Shown piece after piece: positions 38,158 to 46,453 of a DNA stretch of 64,000 bases. A program made the translations under genes and the position numbers. The number at the start of each line of letters is the position of its first letter. The stretch's first letter is position 1. Source of the stretch: Streptomyces liliifuscus (GTDB lineage Bacteria; Actinomycetota; Actinomycetes; Streptomycetales; Streptomycetaceae). Where the stretch lies: contig NZ_CP066831.1 of the NCBI RefSeq assembly GCF_016598615.1, forward strand, positions 2,728,001 to 2,792,000. Direction: 5' to 3'. Below the pieces are notes generated by a model. It saw only the letters and a list, made by a program, of their open reading frames with translations, made no database searches and was not told the DNA's origin.

Positions 38158-39570
38158 TCAAGTCCCTCGGGTCCACTGCTGGTTGGTCGCGCCGTTGCAT
38201 GTGTACGTGATGATCGCGGCGGAGTCGGCGGTGGAAGCGCCGTTCACGTCCAGGCACTCGCCGCTCGCGCGGGACGTGACGGTCACGTAGGAGCCGCTGG
38301 TGGTGAGGGACCACTGCTGGTTGGTCGCGGTGGAGCTGCAGTTCTCCTGGGTGACGGTGTTGGCGTTCTCCTGCACGCACAGGGAGCTGTTGCGCACGTT
38401 CAGCTGGTAGTAGCCGCTGCCCAGGGACTTGAACCAGTACTTCTGGTTGTTGCCGCCGTTGCAGGTGTACTGCTTGATCTGGGCGCCCGCCCACAGCGAC
38501 TGGCTGGTCACGTCGGCGCACTTGGAGGAGTTGCGGGCGATCAGCGTGTTGTACGTGGCGCTCGTGCCGGTGACCGTCCCGGCGGTCGTGTCGACGGTGA
38601 CCTCCGGTGACCAGGGCATGGACATCGTGGTCGAGCTCGGGAAGGTCAACGGCAGCCACACATAACGGGAGTCGTTGACCGTGCCGCCGAAGGAGTTGCC
38701 CCAGCGGTCGCCCATGTAGAGGTACGAGGTGCCCGAACTCCCCTGCACGGGAAGGACGTACGCGGTCTGCGAGCCGTAGGTCGTCGAGTCGCCGACGTTG
38801 GTCATGGCCGTCCACGGGCCCGCGATCGAGGTCGCCGTGGCGTACTGCTGCTGGTTGGGGTTCCAGCCCGTCGCGCCCGAAGTGAGCATGAAGTAGACGC
38901 CGTTGCGCTTGAAGAGCGCCGGGGCCTCGCGGTGGCCGCCGTGCCAGGGGTCCGCGACCAGGCTCGCGATGCCTGTGTAGTCGGCGGTCAGGCGGTAGAT
39001 CTGCAGGTCGTAGTTCTCGCGGGCCGCCGAGATCATGTAGCCGGCGCCGTCGGTGTCCACGAACACCGTGATGTCACGGGACATGTGCGTGCCGAGCGGC
39101 CGGAAGCTGCCCTGCCAGCTGTAGTTGCCGTCGACCGTGTCCGACACGGCGACCGCCGCGCGGGCCTCGCCGTAGTCGACACCGTTCTCCTTGTGCATCC
39201 ACATCACGAACTTGCCGGTGGACGCGTTGTACATGACCTTCGGCCGCTCGATGTTCGCGGTCTCCAGTTCCGGGTCGCTCGCCTCGGTGAGGACGTGGTT
39301 GCGGAACTCCCAGTTCTTCAGGTCCGTCGAGCGGTAGGCGTCCACGTACCTGAAGGTGTTGTCGGCGTTCCGGTTCTCGCCGAACCAGTAGTAGTACGAG
39401 CCGACCTTGATGACCCCGCCGCCGTGTGCGTGCAGCGGATTGCCACTGGTGTCGGTGAACTGGGTGCCGTTGGTGACGGTCTGGGGCGCCGCCTGGGCCG
39501 GACCGGCCGTGGCCAGGGCGCCGGCCAGCGCGAGACAGAGGGCGAGGAGTACCGCGTACGCACGTCTCAT
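38158..39570 (-). CDS. GH43 exo-beta-1,3-galactanase-like enzyme with ricin-type lectin domain
   Basis: ATG 39570 with GGAG 10 nt upstream gives 470 residues; it starts just after the stop of the upstream gene. A signal peptide is followed by a GH43 domain with HAHGGGVIKVGSYYYWFGEN. This resembles the subfamily of exo-beta-1,3-galactanases that cut the arabinogalactan backbone. The domain lacks the usual early catalytic Asp, as that subfamily does. The last 130 residues are a CBM13/ricin B lectin with QW repeats (NNQKYWF, TNQQWSL, TNQQWTRG). The lectin should anchor the enzyme on galactan. Subfamily assignment is from memory of the motif. Confidence 0.9.
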   Translation of the reverse strand: MRRAYAVLLALCLALAGALATAGPAQAAPQTVTNGTQFTDTSGNPLHAHGGGVIKVGSYYYWFGENRNADNTFRYVDAYRSTDLKNWEFRNHVLTEASDPELETANIERPKVMYNASTGKFVMWMHKENGVDYGEARAAVAVSDTVDGNYSWQGSFRPLGTHMSRDITVFVDTDGAGYMISAARENYDLQIYRLTADYTGIASLVADPWHGGHREAPALFKRNGVYFMLTSGATGWNPNQQQYATATSIAGPWTAMTNVGDSTTYGSQTAYVLPVQGSSGTSYLYMGDRWGNSFGGTVNDSRYVWLPLTFPSSTTMSMPWSPEVTVDTTAGTVTGTSATYNTLIARNSSKCADVTSQSLWAGAQIKQYTCNGGNNQKYWFKSLGSGYYQLNVRNSSLCVQENANTVTQENCSSTATNQQWSLTTSGSYVTVTSRASGECLDVNGASTADSAAIITYTCNGATNQQWTRGT

Positions 39571-39571
39571 C

Positions 39572-40654
39572 TCAGACACTCTCCTTCGAGGTGTCGGCCA
39601 CGGGGATGCCGAAGTCGGGGGTGCCGTCGGGCTTCCAGCCGAGCCGTTGAATGCGGGTGTGCCGGTTGGGGTCGTTCAGCGGGTCGCCGACGATGTCCTT
39701 GTACTGGCGGGCGTGGTAGACGAGGACGTCGGTGCGGCCGTCCTCGGCGACGGTGAAGCTGTTGTGGCCCGGGCCGTACTGCTTGGTGGTGTCGTTGCTG
39801 GTGAAGACCGGTGTGGGCGACTTGGACCAGTTGGCCGGGTCCATGAGGTCGCTGCGGGCGTCGGCGGTCAGCAGGCCCATGCAGTAGTTGAAGTCGGTGG
39901 CGCTCGCCGAGTACGACATGAAGACACGGCCGTTGCGCTTGATGACCGACGGCCCTTCGTTGACCTTGAAGCCGATCACTTCCCAGGGCAACACCGGTGT
40001 GGTGAGCCGGACCTGAGGTCCCGTCAGGGTCAGCGGGTCCGCCATCTCGGACAGCCAGACGGCGGTGTTGTTGTCCATGCCGGGCTCGTGCTGGGCCCAG
40101 GCGAGATAGCGGGTGCCCCGGTGGGTGAAGGTGGTGGCGTCGAGGGAGAAGGTCTCCCACGCGGTCTTCAACTGGCCCTTCTCGACCCACTCCCCACGGA
40201 AGGGGTCGCGGCTCGCGTTCTCCAACACCCAGATGCGGATGGCCCAGATGTCGTTCGCTGGCGCGGCGGCGAAGTAGATGTACCACTTGCCGTCGATGTG
40301 GTGGATCTCCGGCGCCCAGATGTGCGCGCCCATGTCACCGCTCGCGTGCTTCGTCCAGATCACGGACTCGGCCGCCCTGGTCAGCCCGCGCAGGGTCCGG
40401 GAGCGGCGCAGGATGATCCGGTCGTACTCGGGGGCCGTGGCCGTGAAGTAGTAGTGGCCGTCCCTGTGACGGTGAATGTGCGGGTCGGCGCGGTTACGGA
40501 CGAGTGGGTTGACGTACGGGCCGCCCGGTCCGGCCCCGTCGGCGGCGGCCTCGGCGACCCCGGGGACGGCCGTGAGAGCGCCCGCGGCCAGGGCGCCCTT
40601 CAGAAGGAGTCTGCGGCCGGGGACTTCGGACGGGTCGACGTCATTGCGGCTCAT
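39572..40654 (-). CDS. GH43 alpha-L-arabinofuranosidase-like enzyme
   Basis: This 360-residue protein carries a Tat-type signal (GRRLLLKGALAAGALTAVPG). The GH43 five-blade propeller shows the catalytic acids at RADPHIHRHRDGHYYF (Asp base), SLDATTF, and NEGPSVIKRNG (Glu acid). It resembles the GH43 exo-arabinofuranosidases of Streptomyces. It should release arabinose from side chains of arabinan or arabinogalactan outside the cell. It is the first gene of the glycan operon, with candidate operators upstream at 40676-40693. Confidence 0.92.
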   Translation of the reverse strand: MSRNDVDPSEVPGRRLLLKGALAAGALTAVPGVAEAAADGAGPGGPYVNPLVRNRADPHIHRHRDGHYYFTATAPEYDRIILRRSRTLRGLTRAAESVIWTKHASGDMGAHIWAPEIHHIDGKWYIYFAAAPANDIWAIRIWVLENASRDPFRGEWVEKGQLKTAWETFSLDATTFTHRGTRYLAWAQHEPGMDNNTAVWLSEMADPLTLTGPQVRLTTPVLPWEVIGFKVNEGPSVIKRNGRVFMSYSASATDFNYCMGLLTADARSDLMDPANWSKSPTPVFTSNDTTKQYGPGHNSFTVAEDGRTDVLVYHARQYKDIVGDPLNDPNRHTRIQRLGWKPDGTPDFGIPVADTSKESV

Positions 40655-40675
40655 GCGTGTGCCCCTCCACGCTCA

Positions 40676-40693
40676 TGTTCACAATTTCGAACA
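40676..40693. promoter_or_regulatory. Candidate operator before the glycan operon
   Basis: TGTTCACAATTTCGAACA is an imperfect 18-bp palindrome (14 of 18 positions symmetric, arms TGTTC/GAACA). It lies 22 nt before the GH43 gene start. Its A/T-rich core stands out in this GC-rich DNA. A sugar-responsive repressor is the likely binder. Confidence 0.55.
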
Positions 40694-40770
40694 ACATCTG
40701 ACATTAAGAAACGCCGAAACCGTAAGGGCGCGTTCCGGGGAGGTCAACGGATCGGGAGCGATCCGAGCAG

Positions 40771-40795
40771 CGAAACTTTTGCGACCGAAGTTTCT
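40771..40795. promoter_or_regulatory. Inverted repeat before the surface-protein gene
   Basis: GAAACTT (40772-40778) and AAGTTTC (40788-40794) form an inverted repeat with a 9-nt spacer. It lies 37-60 nt before the GTG of the surface-protein gene. It could control that gene or, from further away, the divergent glycan operon. Confidence 0.45.
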
Positions 40796-40830
40796 GTTAT
40801 CGGCCCCGGGTCACCTCCGTCTCCACGGAC

Positions 40831-42945
40831 GTGAACAAGAACATCCGCGTACAGGCGGCGGGAGTCGGCGGGGCGCTCGCCGTCGTCGTCGCGACAGGAG
40901 TCATGGCACCGGGCGCGGTCGCGGCGCCCACCGGGGCGAAGGACGTCACGGCCGCGGTGCTCGCCGACCGGGACGTGACGCTGAGCGGCGACACGGTGGT
41001 GACGGTGCCGGCCGGGGAGACCACGTACGACGGGGTGTTCCGCGGCGAGGGCACGCTCACCGTGCGCGGCTCCGGCACTCTGATCCTCACCAAGGACAGC
41101 GACTTCACGCTGCCCGGGTCCCGGCAGCGGCAGCGGGTCGCCACCCAGGGCGGCAACCACCCGTACACCACCGTGAGCAACCCGGACCCGCCCGCGATCA
41201 CCGTCGAGCGCGGGGCGACCCTCCAGTACGGAACGGGCGGCGGCACGGGTCTGATCGGCCACTTCCCGTACAACACCCCGGGCTACCAGCTGAACCAGCT
41301 CAACATCAGGGTCGACGGGACACTGCGGCTCTCCCTCGTACGGACCTTCAACCTCGGCACGATCAGCGGTTCGGGGCTGGTCGGCCAGCCGCGGTTCATG
41401 TGGGGCAAGCTCGACATCGCGGGCACGCATCCGTTCACCGGGGTGATCGACAACGGCACCGCGATGGACGCGGGCAAGTCCGAGTACCCGGTGTCCCTGC
41501 CGAACGCCCGCGCCATCCTCAACCAGGGCACCTGGACCGTCGACACACCGCTCGGCCAGACCGTCACCCTGCGGCAGAACTTCTACCAGCGGGAGTACGG
41601 CAGCGACATCAACGTCCAGTCGCGGCCCGGCAGCAAGGTCGTACTCACCGGCCAGTACAGCTGGTCGAACCAGGGCGGGGACACCGACCCCTCGCTCAGC
41701 GACCCGGCGCTCAACTGGCGGCCCGCACGCAAGAACGTCAACAAGCGCGGCACCAACATCAAGGGTGCCGACGTCCAGTGGGGCGACGGGACCACCGACA
41801 AGATCTTCATGCCGGGGACGGCCGAGACCGTCTACATCAACCTGCTTGCCGCCAGGTCCCGTTCACTGCTCACCTTCGACTACAACGGGCCCGTGACGCT
41901 CGGCGCGCCCATCGGCGGCGGCCGGTTCCACGACACGCTGTCCGCGCCGGGTGCCGGGGACGTCGTCATCAAGGGGACCAAGGGCAATGACGTCACCTTC
42001 GCCGCCGTGCAGTACTACGACGGTTCCACGACCGTCCAGAAGGGCGCGGTCCTGCGGCTGGGCAGCGGAAAGGCGGGCGGCGACGGCGGGCTGTACACGA
42101 ATGGCGACCTCTACAAGGTCGTCAACGACGGCTCGTTGGTGCTCCGCAACACGTCCAAGCCGCTGGTCCTGTCCAAGATCGGCGGCAGCGGCTCGCTCAC
42201 GCAGTCGGGCGCGGCTACGACCACGCTGACGGGCAAGGCGGTGACGTACACCGGGCCGACGACCGTCACGAAGGGCACGCTCGCGCTCGACGGGACGGGC
42301 CTGGCCCGCAGCAGGGCGATCCGCCTCACGGCGTCCGGCGCGCGACTCGACGTCCGCAGGGCGCCCGGCGCGGCGCTGAACCTGACCACCTCCCTGTCCG
42401 GCAAGGGCACGGTCGTCGGCTCGGTGACAAGTGCGGGCAAGGTCTCGGGCGGGGTGACGGTGACCGGGGACTACACGCAGCGCTCGGGCGGTCAACTCGT
42501 CGCAGGGGGCGAGGCGTTGAAGGTCGGGGGGAAGGTGAGGCTGGCGGGGAAACTGGACGCCGGGTCGGTCACTTCCTCAAAGACGGTCACGCTCATCGAC
42601 CACGAGGGCAAGGCGAAGACAACCGGTATGTTCACCGGGCTGAAGGAAGGTGCCACGGTCGAGGCGGGCAAGGCCGAGTACCGGATCAGCTATCGCGGCG
42701 GCGACGGCAACGACGTCGTCCTGACCACCGTCGCCACCGCGAGCCCGTCGGCGACCGCCCGCGCCGCCGCCGAGTCGGCCGCCCCGAAGGCCACCCGTAC
42801 AAAGAACGCAGCCGACGAAAGCTCTCTACCGCGTACTTGGTGGCCGATCGCTGCCGTGCTGACCCTGCTGGTGCTGCTCGTGATCCCGGTGACCAGGCGT
42901 CGGCGGGGACGGCGGAGGGGCGGACGACACGCGTCCGCGGGGTAA
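40831..42945 (+). CDS. Large anchored surface protein with beta-helix-like repeats
   Basis: This 704-residue protein has an N-terminal signal (residues 1-32). A long beta-rich passenger follows, with repeats like GEGTLTVRGSGTLILTK, GPTTVTKGTLALDGTG and SGKGTVVGSVTSAGKVSGG. These look like autotransporter-associated beta-strand repeats. After an Ala/Thr-rich stretch, a single membrane helix (WWPIAAVLTLLVLLVIPV) and an Arg-rich tail form a C-terminal anchor. The protein should project from the membrane through the wall. No catalytic motif is seen. GTG 40831 has a poor ribosome-binding site, so the start is uncertain. It is divergent from the glycan cluster. Confidence 0.85.
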   Translation: MNKNIRVQAAGVGGALAVVVATGVMAPGAVAAPTGAKDVTAAVLADRDVTLSGDTVVTVPAGETTYDGVFRGEGTLTVRGSGTLILTKDSDFTLPGSRQRQRVATQGGNHPYTTVSNPDPPAITVERGATLQYGTGGGTGLIGHFPYNTPGYQLNQLNIRVDGTLRLSLVRTFNLGTISGSGLVGQPRFMWGKLDIAGTHPFTGVIDNGTAMDAGKSEYPVSLPNARAILNQGTWTVDTPLGQTVTLRQNFYQREYGSDINVQSRPGSKVVLTGQYSWSNQGGDTDPSLSDPALNWRPARKNVNKRGTNIKGADVQWGDGTTDKIFMPGTAETVYINLLAARSRSLLTFDYNGPVTLGAPIGGGRFHDTLSAPGAGDVVIKGTKGNDVTFAAVQYYDGSTTVQKGAVLRLGSGKAGGDGGLYTNGDLYKVVNDGSLVLRNTSKPLVLSKIGGSGSLTQSGAATTTLTGKAVTYTGPTTVTKGTLALDGTGLARSRAIRLTASGARLDVRRAPGAALNLTTSLSGKGTVVGSVTSAGKVSGGVTVTGDYTQRSGGQLVAGGEALKVGGKVRLAGKLDAGSVTSSKTVTLIDHEGKAKTTGMFTGLKEGATVEAGKAEYRISYRGGDGNDVVLTTVATASPSATARAAAESAAPKATRTKNAADESSLPRTWWPIAAVLTLLVLLVIPVTRRRRGRRRGGRHASAG

Positions 42946-42996
42946 CGGGCCGGTCGGCGGCGGGAAAACCCCGCGCGCACTCCCCCACCCCCTTGC

Positions 42997-43105
42997 TACC
43001 GTCCCTGTCATGAAGCGCGCCCATATGACGACGACGCCGGAGAGTGTCCCGGCGCGCTGACTCATGAGCCAGTCCGAAGCCCCGGGGCGAGTGCCCCGGG
43101 GCTTC
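42997..43105 (+). promoter_or_regulatory. Ribosome-mediated attenuator of the thrS-like gene
   Basis: TACCGT (42997-43002) is a TANNNT -10 box 7 nt before the leader ATG. The leader (43010-43060) has three Thr codons at 43028-43036. The terminator stem is GAAGCCCCGGGGC (43076-43088) with GCCCCGGGGCTTC (43093-43105), 13 bp perfect around GAGT. GTCCCGG (43046-43052) can pair with CCGGGGC (43082-43088), the 5' arm of that stem. A ribosome stalled on the Thr codons leaves 43046-43052 free and lets the antiterminator form. A ribosome at the stop codon hides it, and transcription ends. Confidence 0.8.
43010..43060 (+). CDS. Threonine-codon leader peptide
   Basis: ATG 43010 to TGA 43060 encodes MKRAHMTTTPESVPAR, 16 residues with three consecutive ACG codons. 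There is no Shine-Dalgarno, but a -10 box ends 7 nt before the ATG, as in leaderless Streptomyces mRNAs. The start could also be the second Met (43025). It lies directly before a strong terminator hairpin and the threonyl-tRNA synthetase-like gene. Its role would be sensing charged tRNA-Thr, not making a functional peptide. Confidence 0.78.
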   Translation: MKRAHMTTTPESVPAR

Positions 43106-43159
43106 TGCGTACCCGGTCACTCGCCCGGACCCCTTCCCGTCCGCGAGGAGACCGCCACC

Positions 43160-44455
43160 ATGAACGACAACAGCACCGACCACCACAGCAACCACAACAG
43201 CAACAGCGACGACAGCCAAGAGCGCAGTGACCGTCACGACCATCGCAGGCTCGGCCGTGAGCTGGATCTGTTCGACACCGATCCGCTGATCGGCGCGGGG
43301 CTGCCGTACTGGCTGCCCGACGGCGCGACCGTACGGCACACCCTGGAGGAGTACATCCGCGGCGAGGAGCGGCGGGCCGGCTACCGGCATGTGTACTCGC
43401 CGGTGCTCGGCAAGCGGGAGCTGTACGAGATCTCGGGGCACTGGTCGCACTACAGCGAGGACATGTTCCCGCCGATGGAACTGGGCTCGGAGCAGGTCGT
43501 GCTGCGCCCGAGCCTGTGTCCCCACCATGCGGTGATCTACCGCTCCCGCTCCCACAGCTACCGTGAACTCCCGCTCAGAATGGCTGAGTTGGGGGGCATG
43601 TACCGCTCCGAGCTGTCCGGCGTACTGGGCGGTCTCACTCGCGTACGCGCGATCCAGCTCAACGACGCGCACATCTTCTGCACCCTGGACCAGGTGGCGG
43701 ACGAGGCGGGGGCGGCGCTGGAGATGATCCGCCGGGCGTACGAGGCGCTCGGGATCGACCCGGTCCGGTACCGGCTGTCCCTGCCCGGCCCCGGCGGCAA
43801 GTACGTGGCCGCGCCCGAGCTGTGGCGGCGGTCCACCGCGCTGCTGACCGAGGTGCTGGACCGCTCGGGGCTGCCGTACGAGGCGGCCGAGGGCGAGGCC
43901 GCGTTCTACGGTCCGAAGATCGACGTCCAGGTCGCCGACGGTGCGGGCCGTGAGTCCACCCTGTCCACCGTGCAGGTCGACTTCCACCAGCCCGAGCGGT
44001 TCGGCCTGCACTACATCGGCGCGGACGGCGGCAAGCACCGGCCGGTCATGGTCCACCGCAGCATCATCGGCAGCGTGGAGCGTGCCGTGGCGCACCTCGT
44101 CGAGCAGCACGGCGGCGCCTTCCCGCCCTGGCTCGCTCCGACCCAGCTGGTGATCCTGCCGATCTCGGACGCGGAGCTCCCGAACGCCGTCTCCCTCGCC
44201 CGGCGCTGCGCCGACAGGGGTCTGCGGGCCGAAGTCGCCGGCCCGGAGAGCGGCAGCCTGGGCGCCCGCATCCGGGAGTCCCGTCTCGTCCCGTACCAGG
44301 CGGTGATCGGCGCGAAGGAGGCCGTGGACGACCGAGTGGCACTGCGGCTGCGCGACGGCCGCCGCCTCGAACCGCGACCGGCGGATGAGGTCGTCGACCG
44401 GGTCGCCTCACTGACCGGGGCCCACAGCACCGAGCTGTGGGACGGCCCGGCCTGA
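43160..44455 (+). CDS. thrS2: Short threonyl-tRNA synthetase (no TGS or editing domain)
   Basis: This 431-residue class II synthetase starts at ATG 43160 behind GAGGAG. Residues 1-30 are low complexity (Asn, Ser, His, Asp). The catalytic core has motif 2 RPSLCPHHAVIY and LNDAHIFCT. Motif 3 is HRSIIGSVERAVAHL. Cys, His and His at the places of the catalytic zinc ligands are all present. The anticodon-binding domain occupies the last 105 residues. Full-length bacterial ThrRS has about 640 residues; the N-terminal TGS and Ser-editing domains are missing. It is probably a second, starvation-induced or inhibitor-tolerant ThrRS, controlled by the attenuator upstream. The symbol thrS2 is descriptive. 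Confidence 0.9.
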   Translation: MNDNSTDHHSNHNSNSDDSQERSDRHDHRRLGRELDLFDTDPLIGAGLPYWLPDGATVRHTLEEYIRGEERRAGYRHVYSPVLGKRELYEISGHWSHYSEDMFPPMELGSEQVVLRPSLCPHHAVIYRSRSHSYRELPLRMAELGGMYRSELSGVLGGLTRVRAIQLNDAHIFCTLDQVADEAGAALEMIRRAYEALGIDPVRYRLSLPGPGGKYVAAPELWRRSTALLTEVLDRSGLPYEAAEGEAAFYGPKIDVQVADGAGRESTLSTVQVDFHQPERFGLHYIGADGGKHRPVMVHRSIIGSVERAVAHLVEQHGGAFPPWLAPTQLVILPISDAELPNAVSLARRCADRGLRAEVAGPESGSLGARIRESRLVPYQAVIGAKEAVDDRVALRLRDGRRLEPRPADEVVDRVASLTGAHSTELWDGPA

Positions 44456-44479
44456 CCGCGGCCCGCTGTCCGTAGCGGG

Positions 44480-45589
44480 TCAGCTCGCGCCGGAGACCGC
44501 GGCGGGCAGTTCCACCGTGATGTGGAGCCCGCCGTCGGAGCGCGGGGTGAGCGTGAGTGTTCCGTCGTGCGCCTGAGTGATGGTCTCGACGATTGCCAGG
44601 CCGAGTCCGATGCCCGCGTGGTCCGTGTGTACGCGTTCGGTGCCGCGCTGGAATCGTTCGGTGAGTGTGGAGGCCCGTTGTGGGGTGAGCTTCTCGCCGG
44701 TGTTCTCGACCGTGAGGACCACCGTGTCGGGGCGGGCGCTGGTGTCGACCCGCACGGTGCCCTGTTCGGGCAGGTTGTGGACGATCGCGTTGTGCACCAG
44801 GTTCGTGGTCAGCTGCAGCAGGAGCGCGTGCGATCCGAGGGTGGGGGCGATGTCGCCGGAGGTCTCGACGGTGACGCCACGCTTCTCGGCGAGGGGAAGG
44901 AGCGTTTCGGTGGCCTCCTCCGCCAGGAGGGACAGGTCGACGTGTTCCCGGGTGAAGGACCGCTGGTCGGCGTGGCTGAGCAGGAGCAGTGCTTCGGTGA
45001 GGTCGATCGCCCGGGTGTTGACGGCGTGGAGGCGGTCGATGACCTCGCCGGCGTCCCGGTACGGATCGGCGCGTGCCACGTCGAGGAGCGCCTTCGAGAC
45101 GGCCAGCGGGGTGCGCAGCTCGTGAGAGGCGTTGGCCGCGAATCTCTGTTGTTCGGCGACGTGCGCTTCGAGCCGGGCGAGCATCGCGTCGAAGGCGTCG
45201 GCGAGTTCACGGAACTCGTCCTTGCGGCCCGGCAGCCGGATCCGGTGGGAGAGCGATCCGTTCGTGGCGGTGCGTGTGGCGTCCGTGATGCGGGTCAGCG
45301 GGGCGAGCATGCGGCCGGCGAGGATCCACCCTCCCACGAGGCCGAACACCAGCAGGAACGCCATGACCGCGGCCGCCCTCGGAGCGAAGACGTTCAGGAG
45401 GGCGGACCGGACGGGGAAGACACCACCCGTGGGCCGCTCCTCGGGGTTGTAGAGCATCGCCCGGTCGGGGACATAGCGCAGCAGGAACACCCACACCGCC
45501 CCGAGCAGCAGGGCGCCCGCGAGCATGAGGAAGCCGGCGTAGCTGAGGGTGAGTTTGAGGCGGACGCTCACACCGGGCGGCCTATCCAC
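44480..45589 (-). CDS. Two-component sensor histidine kinase
   Basis: GTG 45589 lies inside the end of the response-regulator gene (8-bp overlap) behind GGGAGGGG, giving 369 residues. There are two membrane helices (LTLSYAGFLMLAGALLLGAVWVF and AAVMAFLLVFGLVGGWILA) around a short extracytoplasmic loop of about 40 residues. A HAMP linker, the H box ASHELRTPL, the N box NLVHNAIVHN and the G box GIGLGLAIVETI follow. It is a typical EnvZ-class kinase that phosphorylates the regulator encoded just upstream. The short sensor loop suggests it reads a membrane or wall signal. Confidence 0.95.
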   Translation of the reverse strand: MDRPPGVSVRLKLTLSYAGFLMLAGALLLGAVWVFLLRYVPDRAMLYNPEERPTGGVFPVRSALLNVFAPRAAAVMAFLLVFGLVGGWILAGRMLAPLTRITDATRTATNGSLSHRIRLPGRKDEFRELADAFDAMLARLEAHVAEQQRFAANASHELRTPLAVSKALLDVARADPYRDAGEVIDRLHAVNTRAIDLTEALLLLSHADQRSFTREHVDLSLLAEEATETLLPLAEKRGVTVETSGDIAPTLGSHALLLQLTTNLVHNAIVHNLPEQGTVRVDTSARPDTVVLTVENTGEKLTPQRASTLTERFQRGTERVHTDHAGIGLGLAIVETITQAHDGTLTLTPRSDGGLHITVELPAAVSGAS

Positions 45590-46289
45590 GGTCCCCTCCC
45601 CCGTGCCCGGCCCCGTGTCCGGCCTCCGGTTGGGTGTCGATGCGGTAGCCGACGCCCGGCACGGTGGCGATGATCCAGGGTTCGCCGAGACGCTTGCGCA
45701 GGGCCGAGACGGTGATGCGGACGGCGTTGGTGAACGGGTCGGCGTTCTCGTCCCACGCGCGTTCCAGGAGCTCTTCGGCGCTGACGGCACCGCCTTCGGC
45801 GGCGACGAGGACTTCGAGCACGGCGAACTGCTTCCGGGTGAGCGCGACATAGCGGTCGTCGCGGTAGACCTCTCTGCGGAACGGGTCCAGGCGCAAGCCT
45901 GCGATCTCCCGCACGGGCGGCCTGTTGTGGGCGCGTCTGCGGTCGAGTGCCCTGAGCCTGAGTGCGAGTTCCCGGAGTTCGAAAGGTTTCGTGAGGTAGT
46001 CGTCGGCGCCGAGTTCGAACCCGGAGGCCTTGTCGTCGAGCCGGTCGGCGGCGGTGAGCATGAGGATCGGCATGCCGCTGCCGGAGGCCACGATGCGTTT
46101 GGCGATCTCGTCGCCGGAAGGGCCCGGGATGTCACGGTCGAGGACGGCGATGTCGTAGGTGTTGATGCCCAGCAGTTCCAGGGCGGTGTCGCCGTCACCC
46201 GCGAGATCGGCGGCGATCGCCTCCAGGCGCAGCCCATCGCGGATGGCTTCTGCCAGAAAGGGCTCGTCCTCGACGATCAGCACACGCAT
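45582..46289 (-). CDS. OmpR/PhoB-family response regulator
   Basis: ATG 46289 (MRVLIVEDEPFLAEAIRDGL) gives 235 residues. Longer frames upstream have no receiver-like start. The phospho-acceptor Asp is in VLDRDIPGP (about residue 51), and Lys is in YLTKPFELREL. The C-terminal winged helix ends VPGVGYRIDTQPE, with a short His/Gly-rich tail. It forms an operon with the kinase and is divergent from a membrane EEP gene over a direct repeat that suits this regulator type. Confidence 0.95.
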   Translation of the reverse strand: MRVLIVEDEPFLAEAIRDGLRLEAIAADLAGDGDTALELLGINTYDIAVLDRDIPGPSGDEIAKRIVASGSGMPILMLTAADRLDDKASGFELGADDYLTKPFELRELALRLRALDRRRAHNRPPVREIAGLRLDPFRREVYRDDRYVALTRKQFAVLEVLVAAEGGAVSAEELLERAWDENADPFTNAVRITVSALRKRLGEPWIIATVPGVGYRIDTQPEAGHGAGHGGGDRG

Positions 46290-46312
46290 ACGCTCGATGC
46301 TACGAGCCGACG

Positions 46313-46344
46313 CATATCGTCGACATATCGAAAACCGCATACGC
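46313..46344. promoter_or_regulatory. Candidate response-regulator binding site
   Basis: CATATCG occurs at 46313-46319 and 46324-46330, an 11-bp direct repeat. A related CATACGC follows at 46338. OmpR-type regulators bind direct repeats of about one helical turn. The site lies 24 nt before the regulator gene and about 120 nt before the divergent EEP gene. Confidence 0.55.
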
Positions 46345-46453
46345 GCCGGCAACACCGCGCTCCCTTGACTGGGGGCATGTCCCGCAGCGAACCAGCACGA
46401 ACAGGAACCGGCCGTGGCCGGCTTCGGCCCCGTCGACCGGGAGCCTCCACGCG

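Noticed and set aside
43064..43159. A longer start for the thrS-like gene at ATG 43064.
   Set aside because: The added 32 codons would be the terminator hairpin itself. The ATG at 43160 has GAGGAG upstream and begins the protein in a way that fits the attenuator model.
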